A DNA stretch of 64,000 bases from Tigriopus japonicus (Eukaryota > Arthropoda > Copepoda > Harpacticoida > Harpacticidae): assembly GCA_010645155.1 (NCBI GenBank), contig CM021316.1, positions 6,604,288 to 6,668,287 of the forward strand, given 5' to 3'. This document shows, in pieces, positions 12,757-22,547 of this stretch. The position numbers and the translations under genes were made by a program. The first letter of the stretch is position 1. Every line of letters starts with the position of its first letter. The notes below the pieces were generated by a model. That model did no database searches and was not told where the DNA came from. It saw nothing but the letters and a program-made list of their open reading frames with translations.

Positions 12757-13512
12757 AAGGTTAAAATTTGAATTGTTTGTTATAACAAATAAGGTGGAAA
12801 AATTATGTAAAATGGTGCTTATTTAGATCCTCTACGTTCTCTGTTCTATTCTTATTTTTAGAAGTCGACCTTTTTTAAGCTAGGAAACATAATTCTTCCT
12901 TTGTTCAACATTACGAATCATTGCATAATTTTGTTCCTGGCCCTGTTTGCTTGAATTCAAACTGCGTTTAATGCAATTGAAAATGACACAGGGCGATTTC
13001 TCCATTCGATTATTGAACTATTGGATATTAGGTGAGTTGTTGAGGGCACCAGGAAAAGTTGTACGTACGAGACACACAAGTAAGAATGAAAAGCTATGCC
13101 AATAAATAAGCTGCGTTTGTTGAGCTCAAAAACGCAGCTTATGCTCTGAGACTGAATTCATCTAGATTGGGATGCTGGCGAAAAGAATCATGATCTGCAA
13201 TAGGAACAAATCAATTACGTACTTCACGAAATGAGGGAGATCTTGGTTATGTGGGATTGTTTACGTATTTCCATTTGCAACTCAATTAAAGTCAAAAGTT
13301 ATGCTCTGTAAGTTATGGGCAGCAATCTCTCCCACGTATGTTCGCAAAGCCTGAAGGGGTTTTAGATTCCGCCTTCTAAGGGTTATTTCCCATCAGAGAG
13401 GCTACATTAATTGAATTTGTTAAGAGAAAGACGTATGGGTAACTACATATTTTGCTCTCTCTTTTTATTCTAACGCCCTCAATAATTCACCTTGCGGTTC
13501 CAAATAAAAGTT

Positions 13513-13693
13513 ATGTGTTTCGAGTTGGATTGCCATAAAAATGTTAACTTATTGGTCATTTTTTTGGTTTTTGGACCAACAAGCTTACCACAACTTCAGT
13601 TATAGAACTCTTAACTACGATCAGACTCTTTGAAAGGCAAGTGACTCCGCAAACTCGTAATCAAAAATGCCAGCCGGCAACTCGAAACACATT
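13513..13693. repeat. short inverted-repeat element (TGTTTCGAGTTG ends)
   Basis: The left arm TATGTGTTTCGAGTTGG is mirrored by CAACTCGAAACACATTA on the right. Related ends occur at about 16611-16742, and single ends near 15162 and 44472, so this is a dispersed family. No coding content. Confidence 0.5.
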
Positions 13694-13813
13694 AGTACTT
13701 CTCATGGGAAACAAAAAAAATATAACAAAGAACAAAAAAAGACAAGCAAACAACAACGTACTAAACAAGTACAAATCACACATTTAAAAAAAATCGGAAA
13801 ATGAAGTCAACAG

Positions 13814-15096
13814 CAGGGCTGCCAGGTAATTGGAGACCAAAAACGCCAGATCACCCTGTCAAAAACGCCAGATATCGAAATTCTCCGCCAGATTTTTTTC
13901 AAAAAACCGCCAGAATAACGCCTGATTCCAGTTCCTTCATTATGCATTTGTTCTAGAGGAGACATATCATGCACTAACCGTTCATCAATAAAGATAGCTG
14001 AGTTGAACTTATCAAGCATCCTTCGGGTTGATCCAGTTTAATAAGACACATTTTTCGCACACATTTGCTCTCATTTAGATAAAAAGAGACTTTGAATTTG
14101 AGTTAATCAGTAAGACCAAATAAGACAAAAAATAAAGCAAACCACCATCATATTCAAGCTAATAATCATGAGTGTGAAACTTTCGAAAGGTTTCGTACCC
14201 TAAAAATGTGCTTTTGTAAGTAGTTGAAATATTTGGAAAAATTGTGTATTATTTGTTTGGCCTTTTACCCATATATTTACAAAGTTTGATTTTTTGGCAT
14301 TTCTTGCACTTCATTAGCCATGAATTAGCCAACAGAAATGCAAAACTGCATTTTTTACATTTTTTGTTTTTGCTCAAAAACTTTTCAATTTCTTTCAAAA
14401 TTGAGTTTGTCACTGCAATAAATTAATTTGCCATTACAATACACTTTGTTTAGCATTCAAGCATTTATCAATTTTTCATCCTAACACACTCTCTTTACAA
14501 TGCCAGCACATTTTTTTCAAATCTAGCGCATTTTGCTTGACCCTTTTTCAACTTGAAAAAGATTCTTCTATTTGCTAAAATCTTCAAGCTTACCAATACT
14601 AGTTTCAACAGCCCAGCACTCTCTTATATTAATTATAAGATTTTAATATCAGGATGTATAAGTGATGATTATTATAAGCACTACTTTTGGTTGTTTATCT
14701 GAAATTGCTGAAAAGTCAACATAAAAAAGAGAAAAACGAAAGAGATGGCCCAAAAATGGTCACATTATTTTTTGTAACTAATGTTGTAACTTTGAGCTCT
14801 AGCTCTGTTATGCTGAATTCTGCTAGAACAGTGTGACACTATTGTGTTTCTACTAATCCTACAAATCAAAGAAAATACGCCAAATTTCACGATTTTCAGT
14901 TAAATACCGCCAGAAACTTGTCAAAATGTTCTTCCCCGCCAAACAGAAATTTCCCAACGCCAGACTGTAACGTAAACCGCCAGAATACCGCCAGATTTTT
15001 CCGTCCCGCCAGATAAAAAATCTCGCCGCCAGACGTGGCCTCAAACCGCCAGAAACACCAAAATCTGGCGGGCCAAACCGCCATCTGGCAGCCCTG
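13814..15096. mobile_element. hAT-like non-autonomous element (family c)
   Basis: The 1,283-bp element has terminal inverted repeats CAGGGCTGCCAG at both ends and a perfect 8-bp target duplication, GTCAACAG, at 13806-13813 and 15097-15104. Both ends carry many copies of the word CGCCAGA: at least four in the first 110 bp and at least six in the last 200 bp, all on the same strand. No transposase frame is present; Trp/Gly-rich open frames read on the minus strand at 14859-15183 are translations of these repeats. Confidence 0.85.
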
Positions 15097-15104
15097 GTCA
15101 ACAG

Positions 15105-15867
15105 ATGTTGATTGATTTGGGTCTCCAGAAAAACAGGGCTGCCAAAAGAGTAGTGATGTGTTTCGAACCGGGAGTGCTGCCACTTTTGACTCGGAAGTCT
15201 ATTACTGTTGATTAGTGCAGGTTGTATTGAACTTTTTGAAAAGACCTAAACAGGGACCAATTTGGCAACACTAGAACTAGTTCGATTTCGAGCTTAAATC
15301 ACTTATAAATCACTAGATAGCGTGCAAGGATTAGTCAGTCTGATTTGGCAAGTGGGGCGGAATGCGTTGAATTTATGAGGAAAATGTCGCCCTCACAACT
15401 GTCGAGCGTACAGTTGTGTAACCAAACATGCGAATCAACATCAACTTTTTCAAACTCGTTCTTGAAGGTTTAAGTTAATTTTTGTCCATATTTGTCTTGG
15501 ATTAATGTTACATGACGCGAAAGGGTGAATTTGTATTTTTTCCTATCAGTGACTTATTCAATGTATTGGCAAAAAAGTTCCAAGTTGTAGTATTAAAATC
15601 CAAGACATGGTCACCTAGTAACGTCTTCGGTTCTTTCGAGAAATTGGCCACTAGCAATAGGAAAAAATTACCAAAAAACATTACTCAACATTACACATTA
15701 CATTACTCAATTACACCTTTAATTCATCAATTGTATGGTTGTCATTTGCCTGGTCACACATTTCAAATGTTCCCGCACTTTTGTCCGCTCAACAGTTGGC
15801 GACCGGAGGCACATTTTTAGGCTTACACTCCCTCTAGTATTAAAACAACTCAATGATTTCGAGTTCC
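15105..15867. other. no recognised feature
   Basis: AT-rich sequence. A 102-codon frame at 15512-15820 has no motif. A block at about 15808-15840 (TTAGGCTTACACTCCCTCTA) recurs near 22115-22145, so it is dispersed repeat sequence. Confidence 0.4.
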
Positions 15868-15875
15868 ATCAGTAG

Positions 15876-16581
15876 TAGTGATGGGGGGCAAACAAGAGAT
15901 TGGGCAAGCTGTACTGGCACAGTGCTTGGGCTTGCTGAAGCTTGGCATAGCTTGGGTGTTTGTACAAGTACTTTTCCCAGCTAACAGGTTTGCCAAATTT
16001 GCTATGAACGAAGAATAAACTTGCCATCCGAATTTCACTAAACCAGGCTGATTCAGCTAAATAGGGCCCATACCTTTGAAAGGATGTATTTTTAAGAAAA
16101 TTACACACTTCAATTCTCTCACATGGGGAAATGCAAAATATTTCGAGAATACTAAAAAAAGATTTGGCATTTTACTTTTTCATGCCGGCAGCTCTGAGTA
16201 AACGAGATTGTTCCGGAAGTGTGACTTCTAAATCTCGGTCTTGATTAGCCTCAAAAGTGCATTCATGTGTGGCCTAGAACCGAAACAAAAAAAACATGGT
16301 TTTGCAAATGCTATCCAAATTGAAATATTTTTTTGTATCACTTCCACTATTTATTGCTAAATTATTAAGGTCAAAAGATCATCGAAAATGCAACTTGACA
16401 TTTTTTCTTCTAAGTCACACTGCAAGTATCTTAACTCTTCAAAGAGCAACTGCCGGCAACTGCATCTTCCAATGTTCCTTGAGCTTGCCAAGTGTATTGT
16501 TGTATTGCCCAAGTAATGCTTGTCAACAACTTGTTCTTGGGTGTCTGTGATGACTCATTACTTGCCCAAGTCACATCACTA
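15876..16581. mobile_element. hAT-like non-autonomous element (family d)
   Basis: The 706-bp element is flanked by a perfect 8-bp duplication, ATCAGTAG, at 15868-15875 and 16582-16589. The ends read TAGTGATGGGGGGCAAACAAG (left) and TAGTGATGTGACTTGGGCAAG (right, reverse strand). Words such as GGGCAAG, CTTGGGC and TTGCCCAAG are reiterated near both ends. No transposase is present. Confidence 0.75.
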
Positions 16582-16589
16582 ATCAGTAG

Positions 16590-17211
16590 TTATACTTTTA
16601 GATTTCGAGTTGGCAGTGCTGCCATATTTTATGGCAGATAAAGTCTATTATCTGTTGAAAAGTTTGGTTGTGGTCAGCTTTTTGACCCTAAAAAACAAAA
16701 TGGCAAAGATCTGCCAAAATTCCAACTCGAAACACATCAGTACAAAAGACTTAGGAGTGGAAAAAGGTTAATAGCAAGCTAAGGTCTCAAAAACTTTTGA
16801 AGGTCAACACGAAGTGTTACAATTGTATGAAATATACTTCTTAGACAAATAAATCCTTTCAACAGAATTATTACTGTGGCGAAAATATCAGTACCAAACA
16901 GTAACTACTGGTGAATTATTGCGGACATTAGGGCGTATGAAAAGTAAACTCAACTTAAACATCATTGTCTCACAAAGTATGTTGCTTTTTCAAAATTCTA
17001 AAATCCAAACTAAAAATCTTGGACAAAACTTAGACTTGATACACCCAATCATACGGCTCTTAGTTGCTTCAAACTGGTTTCACCGTTGTTCCTACAATGC
17101 TTCTTGCTCTCAAAATTGGTTCCATGGTAACGTTCTCTTGTTGCTTAGTGAACTCATTGAGTAAAATATTATCTTCGTATGGGTTCATTTTGCCTCTGCA
17201 AAAGGACCACC
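16590..17211. other. intergenic stretch upstream of the small membrane-protein gene
   Basis: An inverted repeat at about 16611-16742 (TTTCGAGTTGGCAG ... CCAACTCGAAACACATCAG) belongs to the family at 13513-13693. The rest probably includes the promoter of the gene starting at 17212; no clear TATA box was chosen. Confidence 0.4.
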
Positions 17212-18099
17212 ATGGATATCTTGAAAAAGTTCTTTACCACTCCCAATGGTGAGGAGGAGGACGAAGACGACCAGAATGGCCTGAAGACCATCCTTGTGTC
17301 CAATCCAATCAATTTGTCTCCATACGCCCTACTATCAGCGGAGAAAATACCCGAAGAAGCTGATCAGGACGAAATTCGGCGTCGAAAGAGATTGGCCCTT
17401 CAGGTAATGATTGGAAAAAACGATCATGAGATCATTTTTCTTGCAAAATCTTTGAGATTTGTTAAGGCAAGGAAAATTCGAAAAATTTGATACAAAGTAT
17501 CACATAATCATAAAGTATCACAAGTAATCCGGTAGGATCAAATCGATTGCGGTTTCATGCGAATGAGACCCTGCTTATGTTGTGTAGCCTACATATTTTC
17601 AATTCAATATAATGCCGAAGTAAAAATTTCTGTCCTCTCAGAGTTATGGACAGAAGAGAACGTAAAAGGCCCTTTTGAGGCTAAAATTACCCAAATTCAT
17701 TCTGCTTATTCAATCTGTAAAGGTTTCATCATTGCAATAAAAAAGCTTGATTTCAACTTGGAATTTTAATTGAGTTGAAAAGTGAAATATGAACTTACTG
17801 AAATAAGGTCTCACTTGCAAAGGAACATAATTGATTTGATCGCACTGAAGATCATATTTTTTCTTCACAAGCCTCCCAGCCACAAGTCTTTGCTCTTACT
17901 TAGCCGTACAAATAATGAATACTGTTTCTCTTTTGTACTCTTTTAGGGAATGCTTAATGATTCGGATCTTCATGATGACTTGTGCTCAGATGAACCTTTA
18001 AGTTGGCTAAGTTGCGTTTTGGCCCTTTTGCTCTGCCTCCCGTTCTTCGCCCTCATTGCCGTATTTATCTCCTACTTCGGGATACCTGATATCTTCTGA
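17212..18099 (+). CDS. small acidic protein with a C-terminal membrane segment
   Basis: Two exons, 17212-17403 and 17947-18099, join in phase 0 and give 114 residues. The ATG has a strong start context (ACCACCATGG); an in-frame ATG at 17179 is weaker. The N-terminal half is hydrophilic with an acidic run (EEEDEDD) and a basic patch (RRRKR, about residues 57-61). Near the C-terminus, WLSCVLALLLCLPFF plus ALIAVFISYFG form one hydrophobic segment of about 25 residues, ending PDIF. This is the layout of a tail-anchored or single-pass membrane protein. I do not recognise the family. The splice sites (CAG|gtaatg; tttttag-type acceptor) and conserved phase support a real gene. Confidence 0.6.
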
Positions 18100-18262
18100 A
18101 TTTTCAAATCAATTGGCGATTGATTACGACGACCTTTGGTTTGGCTTTCAATCTTGATTTTTTTTTTAGTTTTTATGTATGTCAATTGGAATATACCGTT
18201 TCAAAATTTTACCCAAGAATTTTTGGAAGACCTCAATCAAAAATTCAATTTTGTATATTTTG

Positions 18263-18268
18263 ATTAAA
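18263..18268 (+). terminator. possible polyadenylation signal (ATTAAA)
   Basis: Variant hexamer 160 bp after the stop of the small membrane-protein gene. No perfect AATAAA is seen closer. Confidence 0.3.
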
Positions 18269-18611
18269 AAAGTCAAATGTCTCCTTTGCATACAATTGGT
18301 GTTTTTAAAATTGGTGTCTTTTCACAAAACCTTTTTCAAATAATGTTTCGTGTTCTCTGGCAAAAATTGTTACATTCATCAATCCTATAATTAAGGCTAC
18401 GTTTTGTCAAGTTGTATTTGCAATTCAATTTTTGTCTCGTTTTAGTGGCTCACCAGATACTGAAATGATATTGACAGCTTAGTACGAAGAAAAAAGAAAA
18501 CTAAAACTACGAAGCATCGGCATTTTTTCTCCCATTTATCTCAATGGGCGATCTTTCCAAAAAAGGTGTATTGGCGTTAACAGTCCACCCGTTCCTACGG
18601 GAAATATTAAA

Positions 18612-18695
18612 TGTCAAGTGTGGGGTTCGAACCCACGCACACTTACGTGTACCAGAGCTTAAATCTGGCGCCTTAGACCGCTCGGCCAACTTGAC
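18612..18695 (-). tRNA. tRNA-Leu (anticodon UAA)
   Basis: Read on the minus strand, the acceptor stem GTCAAGT pairs with ACTTGAC and the next base is A, the leucine discriminator. The A box region GGCCGAGCGGTCTAAGG and B box GGTTCGAACCC are intact. The anticodon stem CCAGA/TCTGG encloses TTTAAGC, giving anticodon TAA. A long variable arm, as in eukaryotic tRNA-Leu, lies between. Two more copies are at 35216 and 45145. Confidence 0.95.
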
Positions 18696-18842
18696 TTATA
18701 TATTAAAAAGGAATAAAGTTTTTCCTAATTGTACAAATAATCTGGCTATCCTAATTCTACGTTTATTCAGAACATCTGGTTAATTTCAAAAGGCAAATGA
18801 GAGAGCAGTGTTCTTTCCTCTTGCACCATCCAACGTTTGATG

Positions 18843-19260
18843 ATAGGGAAAGGGCAAAGAGTGCAATTAAACACAACCTTTTAGTCACCAAAAGGGCAGG
18901 AAAAATGTACTCAAAAGTGCATAACAACGTGCAGAAAAAGGTTGAAAGTGTAAATTAATGTCAAAATGGAGCAAATAAGTTGCCTTTGGACTTAAAAAGG
19001 TACTCATAGTCATAGAGTACCCAAGGCGCTTAATTGCGGTGGAGAAGTCACTTAAAAGTTTGGAAGATATTTGAGACCAGTTTTGAGGTAATGAGATAAT
19101 GCCCCACATATAATTGAGTTATATTGATTAGTTCATGTTTGTACCTAAAATATCGACGAAATATATTGAGCTTTTCTTCTAATATGGCTTAACCAAAGTG
19201 CAATTTCGTCCTTCGAGAATGTTGTTCGATAATAGCCATTGAAAATTAAACGGAAAAATA
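18843..19260 (-). mobile_element. partial hAT-like element (family b)
   Basis: The end TAGGGAAAGGGC...AGTGCAA, followed by CCTTTTAGTCACCAAAAG, is a diverged copy of the right end of the element at 33551-34766 read in reverse. Similarity continues through about 19110-19250 (AAAATATCGACGAAATA; CATTGAAAATTAAACGG). The other terminus is missing. No coding potential. Confidence 0.65.
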
Positions 19261-20628
19261 GATTGCAGCAATATTTTAGACAATAAACCTCAGTTCAACC
19301 CCTTCAATTGTTTCCAAGATGTCAAAAGGCAAGACACATTTATAGAGGCTAGCAAAAAAGTGCTTAGGCAACTTATTTAATAAACATCAATCAATATTCA
19401 ATCCGCGACTTATGTGTGCACTATGAGATATGTTTCAGACCAAGTAAGTCTCCCTGTTGGTCTAGATTAAAAGTCATATACCAGGAAACCTATTAAATAA
19501 ACTAACTTATGAAAATCTAGTCAGTATACGTTTAGAGCAGATTTAGATACCTTTTGATCCTAAATTGCTTGCTTGATCTTGCTCAGCTGTTGAGTTATTT
19601 AAGTTTAACCGGTTCATTTTTGGCCCCCAAAAGCGAAAAAACATTTCGGGTATTTGAAAACTCAAATTCCCAAGCAAATGATATAAATTTTTTGATGTCA
19701 CAATATAAAATAAAAAATCTTCATACTTCTATGTTTTGTCGTAACATGTTTAAATAACATTCATAAATACTATATACACACTATGTATCAATTGATTTCA
19801 GTACATTGGGTTAAGTTTTCAATTGGAAATTAAAAATAAAATGTTGATTTTTTTTTTGTAAATTGCTGTTAGTATATTGCGAGAATTCGATATTTCTCGA
19901 AGGACCATCGTCAAATCGACCAAAATCGAATTTTTGAAAAAATCTTACAGAATTCACAAAATTTGCACTGAGGACCTACTAATGTGAATTTTCCATAATT
20001 CAGAAGCCATAATTCGAAAAGTTGTATTTTTAGTGTGTTTTAGGAAATATTATATACTATTTTGACACGCTTTAACAAAACACAGAAAAAATTAAGAATT
20101 TTTATTTCATGTTGTGATGTCAAAAAACTTTATGTTATTTGTAAATATTACTTGTTCATAAACTTGAGTTTTCATATACCCGAAGCGTTTTTTCTGATTA
20201 GATTTTCATAAATTAGTTTGATTAATAGGTTTTTAGGTAAACAACTTTTGATCTAGACCTGACTTTGAGAAACTCAGTAAATCAAAGTTGTTCCCCTTGG
20301 CTTCTTGAGTCCGAAACGTATCTCATAGTTTTTGGGAATTTCCATAGAAACTTGATACGATACTTTCAGTACCGTGGTTGTCCAATGGGTAGGAATTTCA
20401 AATTTTTTTTTGTGTAGCAGAAATTCCAGTCGTTTCAAGGAGTAAGATCAGCTGATGATGACCATCAGCTGACCCTACCCTGTGAATCTAGGATTTCTGC
20501 TCCACAGCAAGATATTAAAATAATCCGGGCAATAGTAATCTAACTAAAGCATGGAAAATATTTCAGGAATATATAAACGTACAATCAACGTACAAACAAT
20601 ATGACAACGTCAATGTACAACCAATGTA
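19261..20628. other. AT-rich stretch without a gene
   Basis: No gene was recognised. A small palindrome (ATCAGCTGATGATGACCATCAGCTGA region, about 20447-20474) is framed by TTTCTGC words, which suggests a remnant of an inverted-repeat element. Confidence 0.4.
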
Positions 20629-21030
20629 CAGTGTGTTCCAGCCCAATTGTCCGGTGCCGGACTTGTTGACGAACGTCATTAAGAATAACTTTGGCAATAA
20701 GGAGAATACAATCTTCAAAGTTTTTGTGCACACAATTAGCAAACAGTTTACTCAATCTGGCTCCTGTTAGCTACAATGACGGCCTCAATCCGGCTGTGGA
20801 GGGCAAGCAGCTCTTCTTGATGAAATCCTCGGAGAGGTTACCCCACTCCATGGTGATGAGTGACTTGAGTGCGCCAACACTGGGCCTTGGCATCCATGAC
20901 GCCTCACACGGCATAGTCCAGGGGGTTGAGGTCTGGACTGTTGGACGGCCACAATCCCTTTGGCCAGAATGTCACGTTGTCCTCCATCCAGGTTTGGACG
21001 ATTTGGCTGAGTGTCCGAGTACCAAATGAT
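20629..21030 (-). pseudogene. mariner/Tc1-type transposase fragment, inactive
   Basis: On the minus strand the frame contains QTWMEDNVTFWPKGLWPS then NSPDLNPLDYAV, the C-terminal catalytic region of mariner/IS630 transposases. The conserved Trp codon right after it has become TGA, and the remaining C-terminus (DFIKKSCLPS in another frame) is shifted. The downstream end CAGTGTGTTCCAGCCCAATT, preceded by TA, looks like the 3' inverted terminus. The 5' two thirds and the other terminus are missing, so the copy is dead. Confidence 0.8.
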
Positions 21031-21605
21031 TGGTGGGAAATATCACAGATTGACTGTAATAACTTTGCCCTATGGGGCAGATTGGCTGGGATTATAGAGA
21101 ATGATTGGCTTCTCCAGAACCAGGAGGGGACCTTTTCGACTATATTTGGTGTGGGAACTAGCGGCAGTTGGTTCATAAAGACCAGCTGAATTTGTTCCAG
21201 GCTTCTATCCACATGAAGATTTCCCAATCTGTCAGGGACGATGGCCTTGAGCCAACACTCAAGTGGAACAGTGTCAGTCGGAAAATGGGTTATGGAGTTG
21301 TTGGTACCATATGGGAAATTCAGATACCTTTTCAGGTATTTGGTCAAAACGGAATTCGCCGAGTCCCACGCTCCTCTTGAGATCAACCCTGTCACCCATA
21401 CTGGTAATCCATTTTCAAATGCGGGCAAGATATAACATTGGAACACTTTGAGAGCCAACGTTATAGGGAGCATGTCTAATTCAAGTCTTGGAAACAAGTT
21501 AACAATCTTCGACTTGGCTTTTACAACTATTTGTTTCAGGTGTGCACTAAAGGAGAGCTGAGAAGAAAATTTTATGCCAAGATAGACAAACTCATTCACA
21601 CGCTC
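21031..21605 (-). pseudogene. LINE (non-LTR retrotransposon) C-terminal fragment
   Basis: Read on the minus strand it encodes NEFVYLGIKFSSQLSFSAHL and then conserved blocks of the thumb/C-terminal part of a LINE reverse transcriptase. It resembles the LINE at 40618-41571 (YVGFTFTTQLCFTKHL), so the two probably belong to one clade. The catalytic fingers and palm are missing (5' truncated). Its frame runs without a stop into the adjacent mariner fragment, producing a chance fused frame 20904-21599. Confidence 0.75.
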
Positions 21606-22547
21606 ATCATTTACTCATCATTTAAACATCCAACAATGCAATGATGACAATAGTACTTTTTTAAATCTGGGGGTATGTTTGCTTTTTCGTAGTATATCAA
21701 ATCTGACATCACAAGTAATTCCTCCCATTGCTTAAAAACGACCACCACCATTCCTTGTTTTGGAAACCTTCTATATCCATTTTGAAAAATCTGATTCAAG
21801 ATATGATCTGGTTTGAGTGTTAGGAGGAATATTAGGTTCCAAATATCCAACTTCAGGCTAGTAAAGAGGGATCCAAACTGAACGCATGGGACTGGCTTGG
21901 AGTATCATTTTTCTTCCTAAAACTCTGTTTGGTGAAAAATTGATTTTGCAAAAATGTGATTCTTTTTTGTTTTACATTCAACTTATTAGACCCTGAGTTG
22001 GGGATTAAACCCAAAAAAGTTGGGAATTTTTTCAATCTAATTTGGGATTTTTTGGGAATTTAGTTAATTTCTTCGTGCATTTTTATTCGATCTATCTCGC
22101 AACACTGGCAGTGACGCACTTTTAGGGTTACACTCCCTCTAATATTTAATAGGACTAAATGTTTGAGCACAATAAACCAAAGTTTAGGGCATTGGATCCA
22201 ATTTGAAGCGTAAGGGTATGGTTATGAATGAACACGAGAATGATTGCATGCACTCTCACTTTCTCTTGCGCATTCTTGTGCAAGTACATTGATGTCCTGA
22301 TTACAAAATTATGTTGCTTTTGCAGTACCCGATTGCACTATATTAAGCAAGAAAAATCCTTATGTATCTCAAGTTATGAAAAAAATATTGTGGAAAAACA
22401 CTAAAACTCTTGGTTATATATTTTCTTCCCTAGGATCTTAGGACATCAACATGGTACATGCTACATGAAAAGTTTTCTGTATCTCTGACAACGAACACAA
22501 CGAGATGGATCTAGAAAAAAAAATTGCGGAATTTTCCCCTTTTTTCC
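21606..22547. other. no recognised gene
   Basis: AT-rich sequence between dead transposons and the 3' end of the carbonic anhydrase gene. It contains a copy of the TTAGGGTTACACTCCCTCTA block also seen near 15815. Part is probably the 3' untranslated region of the minus-strand gene; a distal minus-strand AATAAA lies at 22082-22087. Confidence 0.4.

Larger units (their letters stand above)
11513..13805. other. intergenic stretch with old repeats, no recognised gene
   Basis: A 91-codon frame at 11597-11872 has no recognisable motif. A near-perfect hairpin (AATAAGCTGCGTTT / AAACGCAGCTTATG) lies near 13107-13142. An inverted repeat with ends TGTTTCGAGTTG lies at about 13513-13693. The remainder is AT-rich and unassigned. 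Confidence 0.45.

Noticed and set aside
14859..15183. Trp/Gly-rich minus-strand frames
   Set aside because: They translate the reiterated CGCCAGA words of a hAT-like element; no real protein pattern.
15134..15270. Possible small element (CAGGGCTGCCA ... TTGGCAACACTAG)
   Set aside because: Flanking sequences do not form a target duplication, and end similarity is short.
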